Source: Clostridiales bacterium | Lineage (GTDB): Bacteria; Bacillota; Clostridia; Christensenellales; Aristaeellaceae | Length of the DNA: 64,000 bases | Direction: 5' to 3' | Assembly (NCBI GenBank): GCA_015056125.1 | Contig: SVGW01000002.1 | Span: 1-64,000 of the forward strand | Part shown: piece by piece, positions 1 to 9,438 of the stretch | How positions within the stretch are numbered: the first letter of the stretch is position 1 | Layout: each line of letters begins with the position of its first letter | The notes under the pieces: generated by a model | Databases searched by the model: none | What the model was told of the DNA's origin: nothing | Seen by the model: the letters and a program-made list of their open reading frames with translations, nothing else | Translations under genes and position numbers: made by a program

Positions 1-2343
1 GATGGCATCAATTTCCGCTCCGGCCCCACCACGGAAGAAAACAATATCATTTCCACCGTGAGCCGCAGCAATCTGGCCCACATTATAGGCCGGGTGATCA
101 ACAGCAAAAATGAAATCTGGTATCTGGTGGATATTGGCGGCCAGCAGGGCTTCCTGAAGGAAACGGTGGTCAGGGTGCTGTCCGATGCGGAAATCGCCGC
201 ACTGTTTAACTATACTCCCGCTCCCACCCTGGTGCCCACCCCCGTGCCCACCGAAATTCCGGACGGCGCCGTGATTGACCTGTGGGCCACCACCAATAAC
301 AGCGTGAACTTCCGCAAAACCCCTGAAATTACCAATAGCAACAAGATTCGCTCCCTGACGAAAAATACCCGGCTCTGGGTATATTCCTCCCAGACGGTGG
401 ACGGGGATAAATGGTATTCCGTGATGGTGAATGGCACCACCGGTTACCTGATGGCTGAATATGTGAATTTGCTCAGCGCCGGTGAAAGCGCCCTGATTCA
501 GAGCCAGCTGCCCTCTCCCATGCCCACCCAAATTCCCCTTCCCACTGCGCCGCCCACCCTGCCTCCTACGGCAGTGCCCACGGCCTCTCCCATTCCCACC
601 GCTTCTCCCATCCCCACCCCCAGCGCCACGCCCGTGCCGGAAAGCTACCGGGGCTATGCCCTCACGCTTTGGCAAACGGCCCTTCGCACCGGGGTGAGCC
701 AAACGGATGAAAGCATTCTGGAAATGCTCCGGGCGGATTCTCTGGTATATGTATCCGGGCAAACCTATGTGGATGGCATTGCCTGGTCCTCCGTGCAGTG
801 CATTGCCAGCGGCAATCTGGGCTTCATCCCCCACGAAGCGCTGCGTACCGTCACCAACGAAGAAGCGCGTCCCTTCCTGGAAAGCCTGCAGCCCGTACAG
901 CCTGCTACGGCCACCCCCGTGCCCCAGCAGACCCGGGGCTACGCCATGACCGTGGGCGATGGCGTGCCCATGCGCGCCTTCCCTGATACCAACGGCGAAA
1001 TCATCCAGCTTCTGCCCTATTCTGCCGTTGCCAGCGTGCAGGGCCAGAGCTATTCTTCCGGCACCACCTGGCATATGGTGCAGTATAACGGCGTGTGGGG
1101 CTTCATCCGCCAGGATCAGATGCGCCTGCTCAGCGAAGAAGAAAGCAGGGCCTATGAAGAATCCCTGCAAAGCGGCACGCCTACCCCTTCTCCTGCCCCC
1201 ACCCCCGAACCCGTCACCCAGGATAGCCCCTCCAGCTATGGCCATGTGCAAAGCAGCAGCGGCAAGGTAAACCTGCGCTCCAAGCCTTCTTTGGATTCCA
1301 ATCGCATCCGGCTGCTGGATAATTACGCCTTTGCTCTGGTCATGGGCACAGAAGTCAATGGCGAAGGCACCTGGTATCACGTAAGCCAGGCGGGCACCGA
1401 GGGCTATATCCATGGCGATTACTTTAAGGTGCTCTCTCTGGGCGAACTGACCCAGTTCCTCCAGAGCCCGGAATACTTAAACGGCAATCAATCCTCCTCC
1501 ACCGGCAGCAGCACCCAAATTCAGCCCGTGGAGGACTATAACCAAACCATCTGGCAAAATCCTGCTCTCAACGCTTCCTACGAGCCCTTTAACCCCTACG
1601 CCACCCCCTCCCCCGATCCCGAGCGCCTGCCCACCGCCACCCCCGTGCCCACCCTGGCGCCTACCCTGGCGCCCACGGCACATATCGCGCAGGTAGGTCC
1701 CCAGGGATCCTGGGCCACCCCCGCGCCCACCACCCAAACCACCGGCTCCGCATGGCCCTGGCTGTTGCTGGCGCTGGCGGTGATTGGTCTGGGCGGCGCA
1801 TATTACGCCTACACCATTCACCGTAAAAATGAACGGCGGCGTCAGGCCGTGCGTGCCCAGCAGGCGCGCCAGGCCCGGGCTCAGGCCGCTCAGCAGCCGC
1901 AGATGAGGGCGGCGCAGAATAATCCCCAGGCCACCCGCAGCTATCAGCCCCAGCCCGCCGCGCCCTACATGCCCCCCCAAGGCGGCGCACCCCGGCCTGC
2001 TCCTAAGCCCCATGCTGCCCCTGCCGTAACTCCGGCGCCCACTGCCTCCAAGGTGGCCCAAACCACCAATCCTTACCGGCCCATTACCAAGCGTCCGGGG
2101 GACGCCTACCAGGTGCCCCAGGAAACCCGGGCCTATCCGCCGCAGCAGACCCCTGCCCGGCAGGAAACCGTAAAGTATGCCCCTGCGCCGCAGGCCACCC
2201 AGGCCTTTAAGCCTTTGGATACCGCGCCGCCCCAGGAAACCCGGGCATACCCATCCATCACCGCTGCGCCCGGCAGCGCCGTGCATCAGCGCCAGCGCCG
2301 CGCCGATCGCCACCGCGATCAGGAAAATTTGGGCGATGAATGA
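1..2343 (+). CDS. SH3b-repeat protein with Pro/Thr-rich linkers, C-terminal TM helix and cytoplasmic tail (5' truncated by window edge)
   Basis: Frame is open from base 1 (DGINFRSGPTTEENN...), so the listed start at 58 is artificial. Repeated bacterial SH3 signatures (VNFRKTP, VPMRAFPD, VNLRSKPSLDSNRIRLL), PTPVPT linkers, TM segment WPWLLLALAVIGLGGAYYAY. Confidence 0.8.
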   Translation, partial: DGINFRSGPTTEENNIISTVSRSNLAHIIGRVINSKNEIWYLVDIGGQQGFLKETVVRVLSDAEIAALFNYTPAPTLVPTPVPTEIPDGAVIDLWATTNNSVNFRKTPEITNSNKIRSLTKNTRLWVYSSQTVDGDKWYSVMVNGTTGYLMAEYVNLLSAGESALIQSQLPSPMPTQIPLPTAPPTLPPTAVPTASPIPTASPIPTPSATPVPESYRGYALTLWQTALRTGVSQTDESILEMLRADSLVYVSGQTYVDGIAWSSVQCIASGNLGFIPHEALRTVTNEEARPFLESLQPVQPATATPVPQQTRGYAMTVGDGVPMRAFPDTNGEIIQLLPYSAVASVQGQSYSSGTTWHMVQYNGVWGFIRQDQMRLLSEEESRAYEESLQSGTPTPSPAPTPEPVTQDSPSSYGHVQSSSGKVNLRSKPSLDSNRIRLLDNYAFALVMGTEVNGEGTWYHVSQAGTEGYIHGDYFKVLSLGELTQFLQSPEYLNGNQSSSTGSSTQIQPVEDYNQTIWQNPALNASYEPFNPYATPSPDPERLPTATPVPTLAPTLAPTAHIAQVGPQGSWATPAPTTQTTGSAWPWLLLALAVIGLGGAYYAYTIHRKNERRRQAVRAQQARQARAQAAQQPQMRAAQNNPQATRSYQPQPAAPYMPPQGGAPRPAPKPHAAPAVTPAPTASKVAQTTNPYRPITKRPGDAYQVPQETRAYPPQQTPARQETVKYAPAPQATQAFKPLDTAPPQETRAYPSITAAPGSAVHQRQRRADRHRDQENLGDE

Positions 2344-2385
2344 TCCTTCGGGCTGGAGGCGCGCCCTCCAGCCCTTCTTTCCGCT

Positions 2386-3309
2386 ATGAAAGGAGCGCTT
2401 GCTTTGCCTACCCGTTTGCTATCTTTGGTTCTTTGCGCCCTGCTGCTGTGCGCCTGCGCCCAGGCGGAAGCCCTGCCTCAGGAGGAAATGCGCATTGTCC
2501 CTGCTCATCAGGTGCCTGAATATGTGGAATGGCTACTGGAGGCGGCCCGGAATGAACTGGGCTACAAAGAAGAAAAATCCGGCGTGACCAAGTATGGCAC
2601 CTGGAGCGGCGATCCCGTGGCCGAATGGTGCGCCGAATTTCTTTGCTGGTGCGTAAACCAGGTGGATCAGCAGCATGGCACCTCCCTTTTAAATAACACT
2701 TACCCCAACTATACCGGCACCAATGTGGGCCGGGATTGGTTCATCAGGCAGGGCCGCTATATTGCCCGTACCGGCACCGTGCCCGGCTGGGGTTCTCAGT
2801 GGATGAAGGGGGAAGAAAAAGGCATTGCTAAAAATAGCTACATCCCCATGCCCGGGGATTGGATGTTTTTTTCCACCAATTCCACCGGCGATACCACCCA
2901 TGTGGCCATGGTGGAATACTGCGCATATGATGAAAAAGGCAAGGTGCAGGTGCACGTGATTGAGGGCAACAATCCCGAAGCTGTTGCCCGCAACGTATAC
3001 GATATCGATCACTGGGCCATTTTGGGATACGGCACGGTGTATGATCTGGCTGACGTGGTGCTGCGCTTTGGAAATGATGGGGCCAAGGTATCCGCCCTGC
3101 AAAGCAAGCTGGTCACCCTGGGCCTGATGGAAGCGCAATACGTCACCGGCCGCTACGGCGCCATCACCACCCAGGCGATCAAGGATTTTCAGAAGATGGC
3201 AGGCCTGAATCAAAGCGGCATCGCCAATCATGAAACCCAGCTTTTGCTCCATGACTATGCGGTGGAGCTGAACCGGCAAAACCCTGAAAACTGGGTGGTA
3301 GAGGAGTGA
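2386..3309 (+). CDS. Secreted CHAP-type amidase with C-terminal peptidoglycan-binding domain
   Basis: Signal/lipobox-like N-terminus (LCALLLCACA), EWCAEFLCWC ... PGDWMFF ... THVAMVEY CHAP-like motifs, then a PG_binding_1-like LQSKLVTLGLM...TGRYGAITTQAIKDFQ. Confidence 0.75.
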   Translation: MKGALALPTRLLSLVLCALLLCACAQAEALPQEEMRIVPAHQVPEYVEWLLEAARNELGYKEEKSGVTKYGTWSGDPVAEWCAEFLCWCVNQVDQQHGTSLLNNTYPNYTGTNVGRDWFIRQGRYIARTGTVPGWGSQWMKGEEKGIAKNSYIPMPGDWMFFSTNSTGDTTHVAMVEYCAYDEKGKVQVHVIEGNNPEAVARNVYDIDHWAILGYGTVYDLADVVLRFGNDGAKVSALQSKLVTLGLMEAQYVTGRYGAITTQAIKDFQKMAGLNQSGIANHETQLLLHDYAVELNRQNPENWVVEE

Positions 3310-3419
3310 AATGGCCTTCTTCCGCCTTTCTAAAGATACGCGGCAGGATTTTTTCCATTGTCGTCGAATAATAAAAGGTTCCATTTTTCTGATTTTGCCT
3401 CAAAAGGGGATGTAAACCA

Positions 3420-4871
3420 ATGCGCGATATGGTGCTTGTGCTGAATTTTGATGATGCCGCCAGCAGAGCGGTAGCCCGAAAGCTTCGCTCCGAGCGGGTA
3501 TTTTGCAAAATTGTGCCGGGGGATATCTCTCTGGAAGAAATCCGGGACCAATCGCCGCTGGGCCTTTTGCTGGCAGGCGGCGTCAGCGGAGAAGCGCCCA
3601 TTGGCATGGATGGCCGCATTCTGCAATCTGGCTTGCCGCTGCTGGCGCTGGGGGATACATCCGTTCTTTTGCTTACGGCCCTTGGGGGCACTGTCGGGGA
3701 AATTGCAGTGGAAAATACTGTGCTCACCTTGAGCAACGGCAAATCCCCCCTCTTGGAAGACGTGGAAGAAGGCGAGCGGCTGCTCCCCTGTGCCCGGGTA
3801 ATGACCCTGCCCCAGACTGTGCAGCCCATTTGCTGGGCCGATGATCTTCTCATCGGCTTTGCCCATGAAATTCTGCCCCTCTACGGCTTGCAGATCGAAG
3901 TGGAGGCCAATGACCCGGAGGGCACCCTTCTTTTGAGAAACTTTGCGCTCACTATTTGCGGCTGCACCACCTGGTGGGATGAAGATTCCTTTGTGGCCCG
4001 AGCCGTGGAAGAGATCAACCGGGTGGTGGGCGACGGCACCGCTGTATGCGCCATGACTGGCGGGCTGGACAGCGGGGTGAGCGCCCTGCTGGCCTTTAAA
4101 GCCCTGGGCCACAGGCTCAAGTGCATTTTTGTGGATACCGGCCTGCTCAGGGATCGGGAGGGCGATGATTTCATCTCCTTCTATCGGGACGCCATCGGCC
4201 TGGATATTATCCGGGTACACGCCCAGGGCCGCTTCCTGGAAGCGCTGCGAGGCATTACGGATCCCGATGAAAAGCGCCGGGCCATTGGATTAACCATGCA
4301 GGAAATTCTCAGCGAAGAAAAAGAAAAGCTGGGGCATTTTGACGCTTTAATCCGCGGCACCAGCTACAACGATATTATGTTTGGAAAGGGCGATCGCCGC
4401 CCTGCGCTCAGCGATGCCGTGCCGGTGATTGAGCCGGTGAGGGAACTGTTTAAGGATGAAATCCGGCGGGTGGGGGATTATCTGGGCCTGCCCCAGGATA
4501 TTCTTTCCCGCCAGCCCTTCCCGGGCAGCGGCTTGGCCCTGAGAATCCTGGGGGAAGTAACCCAGGAACGCCTTGCCACGCTGCGGGCGGTGGACTCCAT
4601 TTTCCGCAATGAATTGGTCTCATCCGGCATGGCCAAGCGCCTGTGGCAGTATTTTGCGGTGCTCTCGCCCATGCCCGGGGATGAAAAGGGCGTGGTGGTG
4701 AGCCTCAGGGCCGTGCATGCCAGCGAAAATTCTCTGGCCTATGCTGCCCGCTTGCCCTTTGACGTATTGGAAACCGTGGTGGATCAAGTGCGTCAGTCCC
4801 GGCCCGAAGTGCGCCGGGTGGTCTATGATTTAACGCCCAGCAGCAACTATGCGGGTATTGAATGGCAATAA
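3420..4871 (+). CDS. GMP synthase-like protein (GuaA paralogue) with degenerate glutamine amidotransferase domain
   Basis: GuaA-like ATP-PPase (MTGGLDSGVSALL, QPFPGSGLALRILGE, C-terminal IEWQ). The class-I GATase Cys nucleophile motif is replaced by LALGDTS. Confidence 0.8.
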   Translation: MRDMVLVLNFDDAASRAVARKLRSERVFCKIVPGDISLEEIRDQSPLGLLLAGGVSGEAPIGMDGRILQSGLPLLALGDTSVLLLTALGGTVGEIAVENTVLTLSNGKSPLLEDVEEGERLLPCARVMTLPQTVQPICWADDLLIGFAHEILPLYGLQIEVEANDPEGTLLLRNFALTICGCTTWWDEDSFVARAVEEINRVVGDGTAVCAMTGGLDSGVSALLAFKALGHRLKCIFVDTGLLRDREGDDFISFYRDAIGLDIIRVHAQGRFLEALRGITDPDEKRRAIGLTMQEILSEEKEKLGHFDALIRGTSYNDIMFGKGDRRPALSDAVPVIEPVRELFKDEIRRVGDYLGLPQDILSRQPFPGSGLALRILGEVTQERLATLRAVDSIFRNELVSSGMAKRLWQYFAVLSPMPGDEKGVVVSLRAVHASENSLAYAARLPFDVLETVVDQVRQSRPEVRRVVYDLTPSSNYAGIEWQ

Positions 4872-4892
4872 TACAAAAGCAAGGGGAATAGT

Positions 4893-5693
4893 ATGCGAAT
4901 CACCCATCCGCAGGCGCCTTTTCAGGGAATCGCGCCTGAAAACGTTTTTTTCGTAGCCAACGACCAGCAGATTCAGCTGGGCACGGGCTATGTGATGCTG
5001 TTTTATCAGGGAGAAATGTATCCCGAGCGGCCTGCCCATCTTTTTATGCAGATGGATGCCCAGCCCTCCGCCCGGGCGCTGATGTATGGCGCGCTGTTGG
5101 CCAGGGCAGAGCAGCTCCGGGCCCAAACCCCCAATCTGCCCGCCCGGCTTTATGCCCAGGTGGCTCCGGAAAATGCTGATATGCTGCGCTTTTATGAAAG
5201 CTGTGGCATGATGAATGACGATGGCGAAGATCTCTATCGCTTCCTCACCCCGGATGGCGTGGCCCGGGCGCCCATGGGCATGCAATTTGCCTCCGTGCCC
5301 CTGGCCGATGAACTATCTCAGACGGCCTTCCTCAATCGCATCAATGCCCACCGCATTCAGCCCATCACCCGGGATTATCTGCAATTGTGGCAGCAGCAGC
5401 AGCACTTTATGGCCCTGGGCTTTTACCGGGGCGGTCAGCCCATATGTGAAACCATCATCACCGGTACCGGCAGCAATGCCACCCTGCTCATGATCTACAC
5501 TCGCTCCGATTGCCGGCGTCAGGGCATGGCCAAGCAGCTGCTGGGCGCAGCTGCGGCACTTTTGAAAGAGCGCGGCGTTACCACCATTTACACCCATGTT
5601 TTCCGGCGCAATGCGCCCCAGATGGCCCTGATGAAGCGCTTGAACGCCACCTTCATTCGCACCGTTACCGCCCTGCCGGGGATCGACCTATAA
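4893..5693 (+). CDS. GNAT family N-acetyltransferase
   Basis: C-terminal GNAT pattern ATLLMIYTRSDCRRQGMAKQLLGAAAALLKERGVTTIYTHVFRRN. Confidence 0.7.
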   Translation: MRITHPQAPFQGIAPENVFFVANDQQIQLGTGYVMLFYQGEMYPERPAHLFMQMDAQPSARALMYGALLARAEQLRAQTPNLPARLYAQVAPENADMLRFYESCGMMNDDGEDLYRFLTPDGVARAPMGMQFASVPLADELSQTAFLNRINAHRIQPITRDYLQLWQQQQHFMALGFYRGGQPICETIITGTGSNATLLMIYTRSDCRRQGMAKQLLGAAAALLKERGVTTIYTHVFRRNAPQMALMKRLNATFIRTVTALPGIDL

Positions 5694-5704
5694 AAAGAAA
5701 TATT

Positions 5705-5766
5705 GCGAGAGGGGTACTTTTGCGTCAAAAGTACCCCTCTCGCGCGCTCCCCGAAAACCAATCGGG
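5705..5766. repeat. Intergenic hairpin family E, copy 1
   Basis: gcgagaggggtacttttgcgtcaaaagtacccctctcgc palindrome followed by gctccCCGAAAACCaatcgg. Confidence 0.85.
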
Positions 5767-5832
5767 AAAATATCCAATAGTCATCTGCCATCTATCTTTC
5801 CCAGAAACTATTACAGCAGAAAGGATATATCT

Positions 5833-6195
5833 ATGAGTCTTACCATTCAGGACCTGATGGACATCCAGCAGGCGCTTCAGGAAAAATACAAGGGTATCTG
5901 GGAGGGCGATACCCCCGACACCGCAAAAAACCACTTGCTTTACGCAGTGGAAGAAATCGGCGAAGTATCCGCCATTTTAAAAAAGCGCACGGCCCATGCC
6001 GTGGTCAGCGATCCCCAGGTGAGGGCGCGTTTTTGCGAAGAAATGGCGGATGTGTTTATGTATCTCACCGATGTGATGCTCTGCTGCCATGTGTCCGCCC
6101 AGGAATTTGAGCAGGCCTACCGGGCCAAGGCGGAGCACAATTTAAAGCGCGATTTTGTAAATGAACACAAGCATTATCTGGAGGAAAAAAAATGA
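5833..6195 (+). CDS. MazG-like nucleotide pyrophosphohydrolase
   Basis: EEIGEVSAILKK ... EEMADVFMYLTDV: EExxE and ExxD motifs of MazG-like proteins. Confidence 0.7.
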   Translation: MSLTIQDLMDIQQALQEKYKGIWEGDTPDTAKNHLLYAVEEIGEVSAILKKRTAHAVVSDPQVRARFCEEMADVFMYLTDVMLCCHVSAQEFEQAYRAKAEHNLKRDFVNEHKHYLEEKK

Positions 6196-6944
6196 AGCTG
6201 ATTTCCTGGAATGTGAATGGCCTGAGAGCCGTGATGGGCAAGAATTTTATGGAAGCCTTTGCCGCCCTGGATGCGGATATTTTCTGCCTCCAGGAAACCA
6301 AGCTGCAGGAGGGCCAAATCGCCCTGGATTTGCCCGGTTATCATCAGTATTGGCACTATGCAGAAAAGAAGGGCTATTCCGGCACGGCCATCTTTTCCCG
6401 TTTTCCGGCGCTGAATGTGGCATACGGCATCGGCGTGGAAGAGCACGATCACGAAGGCCGGGTGATCACCCTGGAATTTGAGGATTTTTACTTGATCACC
6501 GTATACACCCCCAACAGCCAGCGGGAATTGACCCGTCTTTCTTATCGGATGCAGTGGGAGGACGCTTTCCTTTCCCATCTCAAAAAGCTGGAAGAGCACA
6601 AGCCTGTGATTTTCTGCGGTGATCTTAACGTGGCCCACAGAGAAATCGACCTGAAAAACCCCAAATCCAACCTGCGCAATGCGGGCTTTACCCAGGAGGA
6701 GCGAGATAAATTGACCGCGCTTCTGGAAAGTGGTTTCATCGATACCTTCCGTCATTTCCATCCCGATGAAAAGGATGCCTACACCTGGTGGAGCTACATG
6801 TTTCACGCCAGGGAAAAGAACGTGGGATGGCGCATCGACTATTTCATCGCCTCTCAATCCCTGGAGCCCCGTCTTTGCAGTGCTGCCATTCATCCCGAAA
6901 TTCTCGGCTCCGATCATTGCCCCGTAGAGCTGGTGTTAAAATAA
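6192..6944 (+). CDS. xth: Exodeoxyribonuclease III
   Basis: MKLISWNVNGLRAV, DIFCLQETKL, GDLNVAHREIDLKNP, GWRIDYFIAS, GSDHCPVEL: EEP/ExoIII signatures. Confidence 0.93.
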   Translation: MKLISWNVNGLRAVMGKNFMEAFAALDADIFCLQETKLQEGQIALDLPGYHQYWHYAEKKGYSGTAIFSRFPALNVAYGIGVEEHDHEGRVITLEFEDFYLITVYTPNSQRELTRLSYRMQWEDAFLSHLKKLEEHKPVIFCGDLNVAHREIDLKNPKSNLRNAGFTQEERDKLTALLESGFIDTFRHFHPDEKDAYTWWSYMFHAREKNVGWRIDYFIASQSLEPRLCSAAIHPEILGSDHCPVELVLK

Positions 6945-6950
6945 AATACT

Positions 6951-7013
6951 GCTGGGGAACCGCTTTTGAGTCAAAAGCGGTTCCCCAGCACCCCTCCGAA
7001 AACCGAATAGGAT
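6951..7013. repeat. Intergenic hairpin family E, copy 2
   Basis: gctggggaaccgcttttgagtcaaaagcggttccccagc + acCCCTCCGAAAACCGAATAGGAT. Confidence 0.9.
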
Positions 7014-7083
7014 TATTTCTTTTGTTTTCTTCCACACAATCTCCCCCCAACTCGGAAAAATTGTTGATTTCCGCCTTCAACAT

Positions 7084-7158
7084 CCTATCCGAACAGCCTT
7101 TCTTGGAGGGGGTACAGGGGGGAACCGTTCTTTGGGCAGCAAAGAATGGTTCCCCCTG
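7084..7158. repeat. Intergenic hairpin family E, copy 3 (divergent apex)
   Basis: Box in reverse orientation (ctatccgaacagcctttcttggagggggt), then cagggggGAACCGTTCTTTGGGCAGCAAAGAATGGTTCcccctg. Confidence 0.7.
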
Positions 7159-7165
7159 ATATTTC

Positions 7166-7969
7166 TCACCGTTTCTGCCTGTACTCCCGGGGCGAAAGGG
7201 AAAAGCGCTCCCGGAACGCGGCGCTGAGCTGGGTGCCGGAAGGAAAGCCGGTGGAAAACGCCACCTGTTCCACAGAAAGGTCGCTGTTTTTCAGCAGCAG
7301 CCTTGCATGCTCCAATCGCATTTCCTGCAGCGCCTGCTTGGGGGATTGGCCGCAATTTTTTTCAAACACCCGAAAAAGCTGGCTCCGGCTCAGGCCCACA
7401 AAATCCGCGATTTCCTGCACCGTCACATGCCGCCCATAGGCCCCCTGCATATACCACAACGCCTTTTCATAATGCCGTTCATGCTCGGGCAATGCATGCT
7501 CATCTCTCTCTGGGGCCAGCAGCGATACGAACCGATAAAAATCCCCCAGCGCCGCCACATGCCCAAGCCGCAAATTAGCCGCATCCTGACGCAACTGGGA
7601 AAGGGCGTCCCATACGGCGATGGGCGCAGGCGCTGTCACCACCCGCCTGTCCCTTCCAAACCCGCACAGGCGGCTCATGGCCTCGGCCTCCGTGCCCGTA
7701 TACCCCACCCAGGCATAGTGCCAGGGTTCCTCTGCATCCGCCCGATAGGTGGTAAGCTCCCCGGGATAAATCAAAAATCCCTGCCCTGCGCCTACGGCGT
7801 GGATTTTTCCTCCCGCCGAGAGCATGCCGCGCCCCGATGCAACATAATGCACCAGATAATATCCACGGGCCGCCGGGCCGTAAGAATGGGACGGATCGCA
7901 CTTTTCCACCCCAAAATCCACAACGGAAAGGGTGCTTTGATGGGTGGAAGATAGAAACTTCTGCAGCAT
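7166..7969 (-). CDS. AraC family transcriptional regulator (cupin/AraC-binding N-terminal domain)
   Basis: C-terminal double HTH: VQEIADFVGLSRSQLFRVFEKNCGQSPKQAL...LSVEQVAFSTGFPSGTQLSAAFRERFSLSPREYR. Confidence 0.88.
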   Translation of the reverse strand: MLQKFLSSTHQSTLSVVDFGVEKCDPSHSYGPAARGYYLVHYVASGRGMLSAGGKIHAVGAGQGFLIYPGELTTYRADAEEPWHYAWVGYTGTEAEAMSRLCGFGRDRRVVTAPAPIAVWDALSQLRQDAANLRLGHVAALGDFYRFVSLLAPERDEHALPEHERHYEKALWYMQGAYGRHVTVQEIADFVGLSRSQLFRVFEKNCGQSPKQALQEMRLEHARLLLKNSDLSVEQVAFSTGFPSGTQLSAAFRERFSLSPREYRQKR

Positions 7970-7980
7970 TTTCCTTCTCC

Positions 7981-8012
7981 TTATGCAACAATCTGACTAT
8001 ATTATGCAACAA
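7981..8012. promoter_or_regulatory. Putative AraC-type operator: direct repeat TTATGCAACAA x2, 21-bp period
   Basis: ttatgcaacaa at 7981-7991 and again at 8002-8012, in the divergent araC/GH4 intergenic region. Confidence 0.65.
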
Positions 8013-8090
8013 AACCGGGCTGTTTTCAAGCCTCTATCCCTGTTATAATAAAAGAAAGCTTTTCCCATTTGCGGAAGGAGGATTTTCATT

Positions 8091-9398
8091 ATGCCGAAAA
8101 TTACCTTTATGGGCGCCGGCTCCACCGTGTTTGCCAAGAACGTGCTGGGCGACAGCATGCTCACTCCCTGCCTGGAAGACAGCGTAATCGCCCTCTACGA
8201 CATCGATCCCAAGCGCCTTGCCGAATCCGAACTGATGCTCAAGGCCCTGAACAACAACTTTGGCAACAAGGCCACCATCGAAGCCTACTGCGGCGTGGAA
8301 AACCGCAAGGACGCCCTGCGAGGCGCTAACTATGTGGTAAACGCCATTCAGGTGGGTCTCTATGAGCCCTGCACCGTAACCGACTTTGAAGTGCCGAAAA
8401 AGTATGGCCTGCGCCAGACCATCGCCGACACCCTGGGCATCGGCGGCATTTTCCGCGCCCTGCGCACTATCCCCGTGATGTTTGACTTTGCCAAGGATAT
8501 GGAAGAAGTGTGCCCCGACGCTTGGTTCTTAAATTACACCAATCCCATGGCCATGCTGGCCGGCGCCATGCAGCGCTTCACCGGGATCAAAACCGTGGGC
8601 CTGTGCCACAGTGTGCAGGTGTGCGCCAAGCACCTGATGGAGCATCTGGAAATGGAATATGACGACACCATCCAGTGGAAGATCGCCGGCATCAACCATC
8701 AGGCCTGGCTGCTGGAAATCACCAAGGATGGCAAGGATCTCTATCCCGAAATCAAGCGCCGTGCCGCCGCCATCACTGAAAAGCACAACGATATGGTGCG
8801 CTTTGAAATGATGAAGCGCTTTGGCTACTATGTCACCGAATCCAGCGAGCACAACGCTGAATACATGCCCTTCTTCATCAAGGACAAGTATCCCGAGCTC
8901 ATCGATCGCTTCAACATCCCCCTGGATGAATATCCCCGCCGCTGCATCAACCAAATCGCCCGTTGGGAAAAGCAGCGGGATGAACTGATCAAGAACCCCA
9001 GCCTCTCCCATGAGCGCTCCCGTGAATACGCCAGCCATATCATGGAAGCCATGGAAACCAACGTGCCCTACAAGATTGGCGGCAATGTGATTAACAACGG
9101 CGTGATCACCAACCTGCCCCGGAATGCCTGCGTGGAAGTGCCCTGCCTGGTGGATGCCAGCGGCATCGTGCCCACCTATGTAGGCGATCTGCCCGAGCAG
9201 TGCGCCGCGCTGAACCGCACCAATATCAATGTGCAGCTGCTCACCATCGAAGCTGCCACCACCCTCAAGAAGGATTATATCTATCAGGCTGCCATGATGG
9301 ATCCCCATTGCCAGAGCGAGCTCTCCATCGATGATATCGTGGCCCTGTGCGACGACCTCATCGAAGCCCACGAAGGCTGGCTGCCCAAGTATCATTAA
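8091..9398 (+). CDS. melA: GH4 family alpha-galactosidase / 6-phospho-alpha-glucosidase-like (NAD-dependent)
   Basis: MPKITFMGAGSTVFAKNVLGD Rossmann start, DIDPKRL, LNYTNPMAMLAGAM, GLCHSVQ, GINHQAW: GH4 signatures closest to MelA. Confidence 0.85.
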   Translation: MPKITFMGAGSTVFAKNVLGDSMLTPCLEDSVIALYDIDPKRLAESELMLKALNNNFGNKATIEAYCGVENRKDALRGANYVVNAIQVGLYEPCTVTDFEVPKKYGLRQTIADTLGIGGIFRALRTIPVMFDFAKDMEEVCPDAWFLNYTNPMAMLAGAMQRFTGIKTVGLCHSVQVCAKHLMEHLEMEYDDTIQWKIAGINHQAWLLEITKDGKDLYPEIKRRAAAITEKHNDMVRFEMMKRFGYYVTESSEHNAEYMPFFIKDKYPELIDRFNIPLDEYPRRCINQIARWEKQRDELIKNPSLSHERSREYASHIMEAMETNVPYKIGGNVINNGVITNLPRNACVEVPCLVDASGIVPTYVGDLPEQCAALNRTNINVQLLTIEAATTLKKDYIYQAAMMDPHCQSELSIDDIVALCDDLIEAHEGWLPKYH

Positions 9399-9414
9399 TC
9401 GCCCTCAGATTTCA

Positions 9415-9438
9415 CCCGGCTGCAAAAAAGCAGCCGGT
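9415..9438 (+). repeat. Left copy of duplicated terminator hairpin flanking element A1 (24-bp direct repeat)
   Basis: cccggctgcaaaaaagcagccggt; identical sequence at 9810-9833. Confidence 0.85.
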
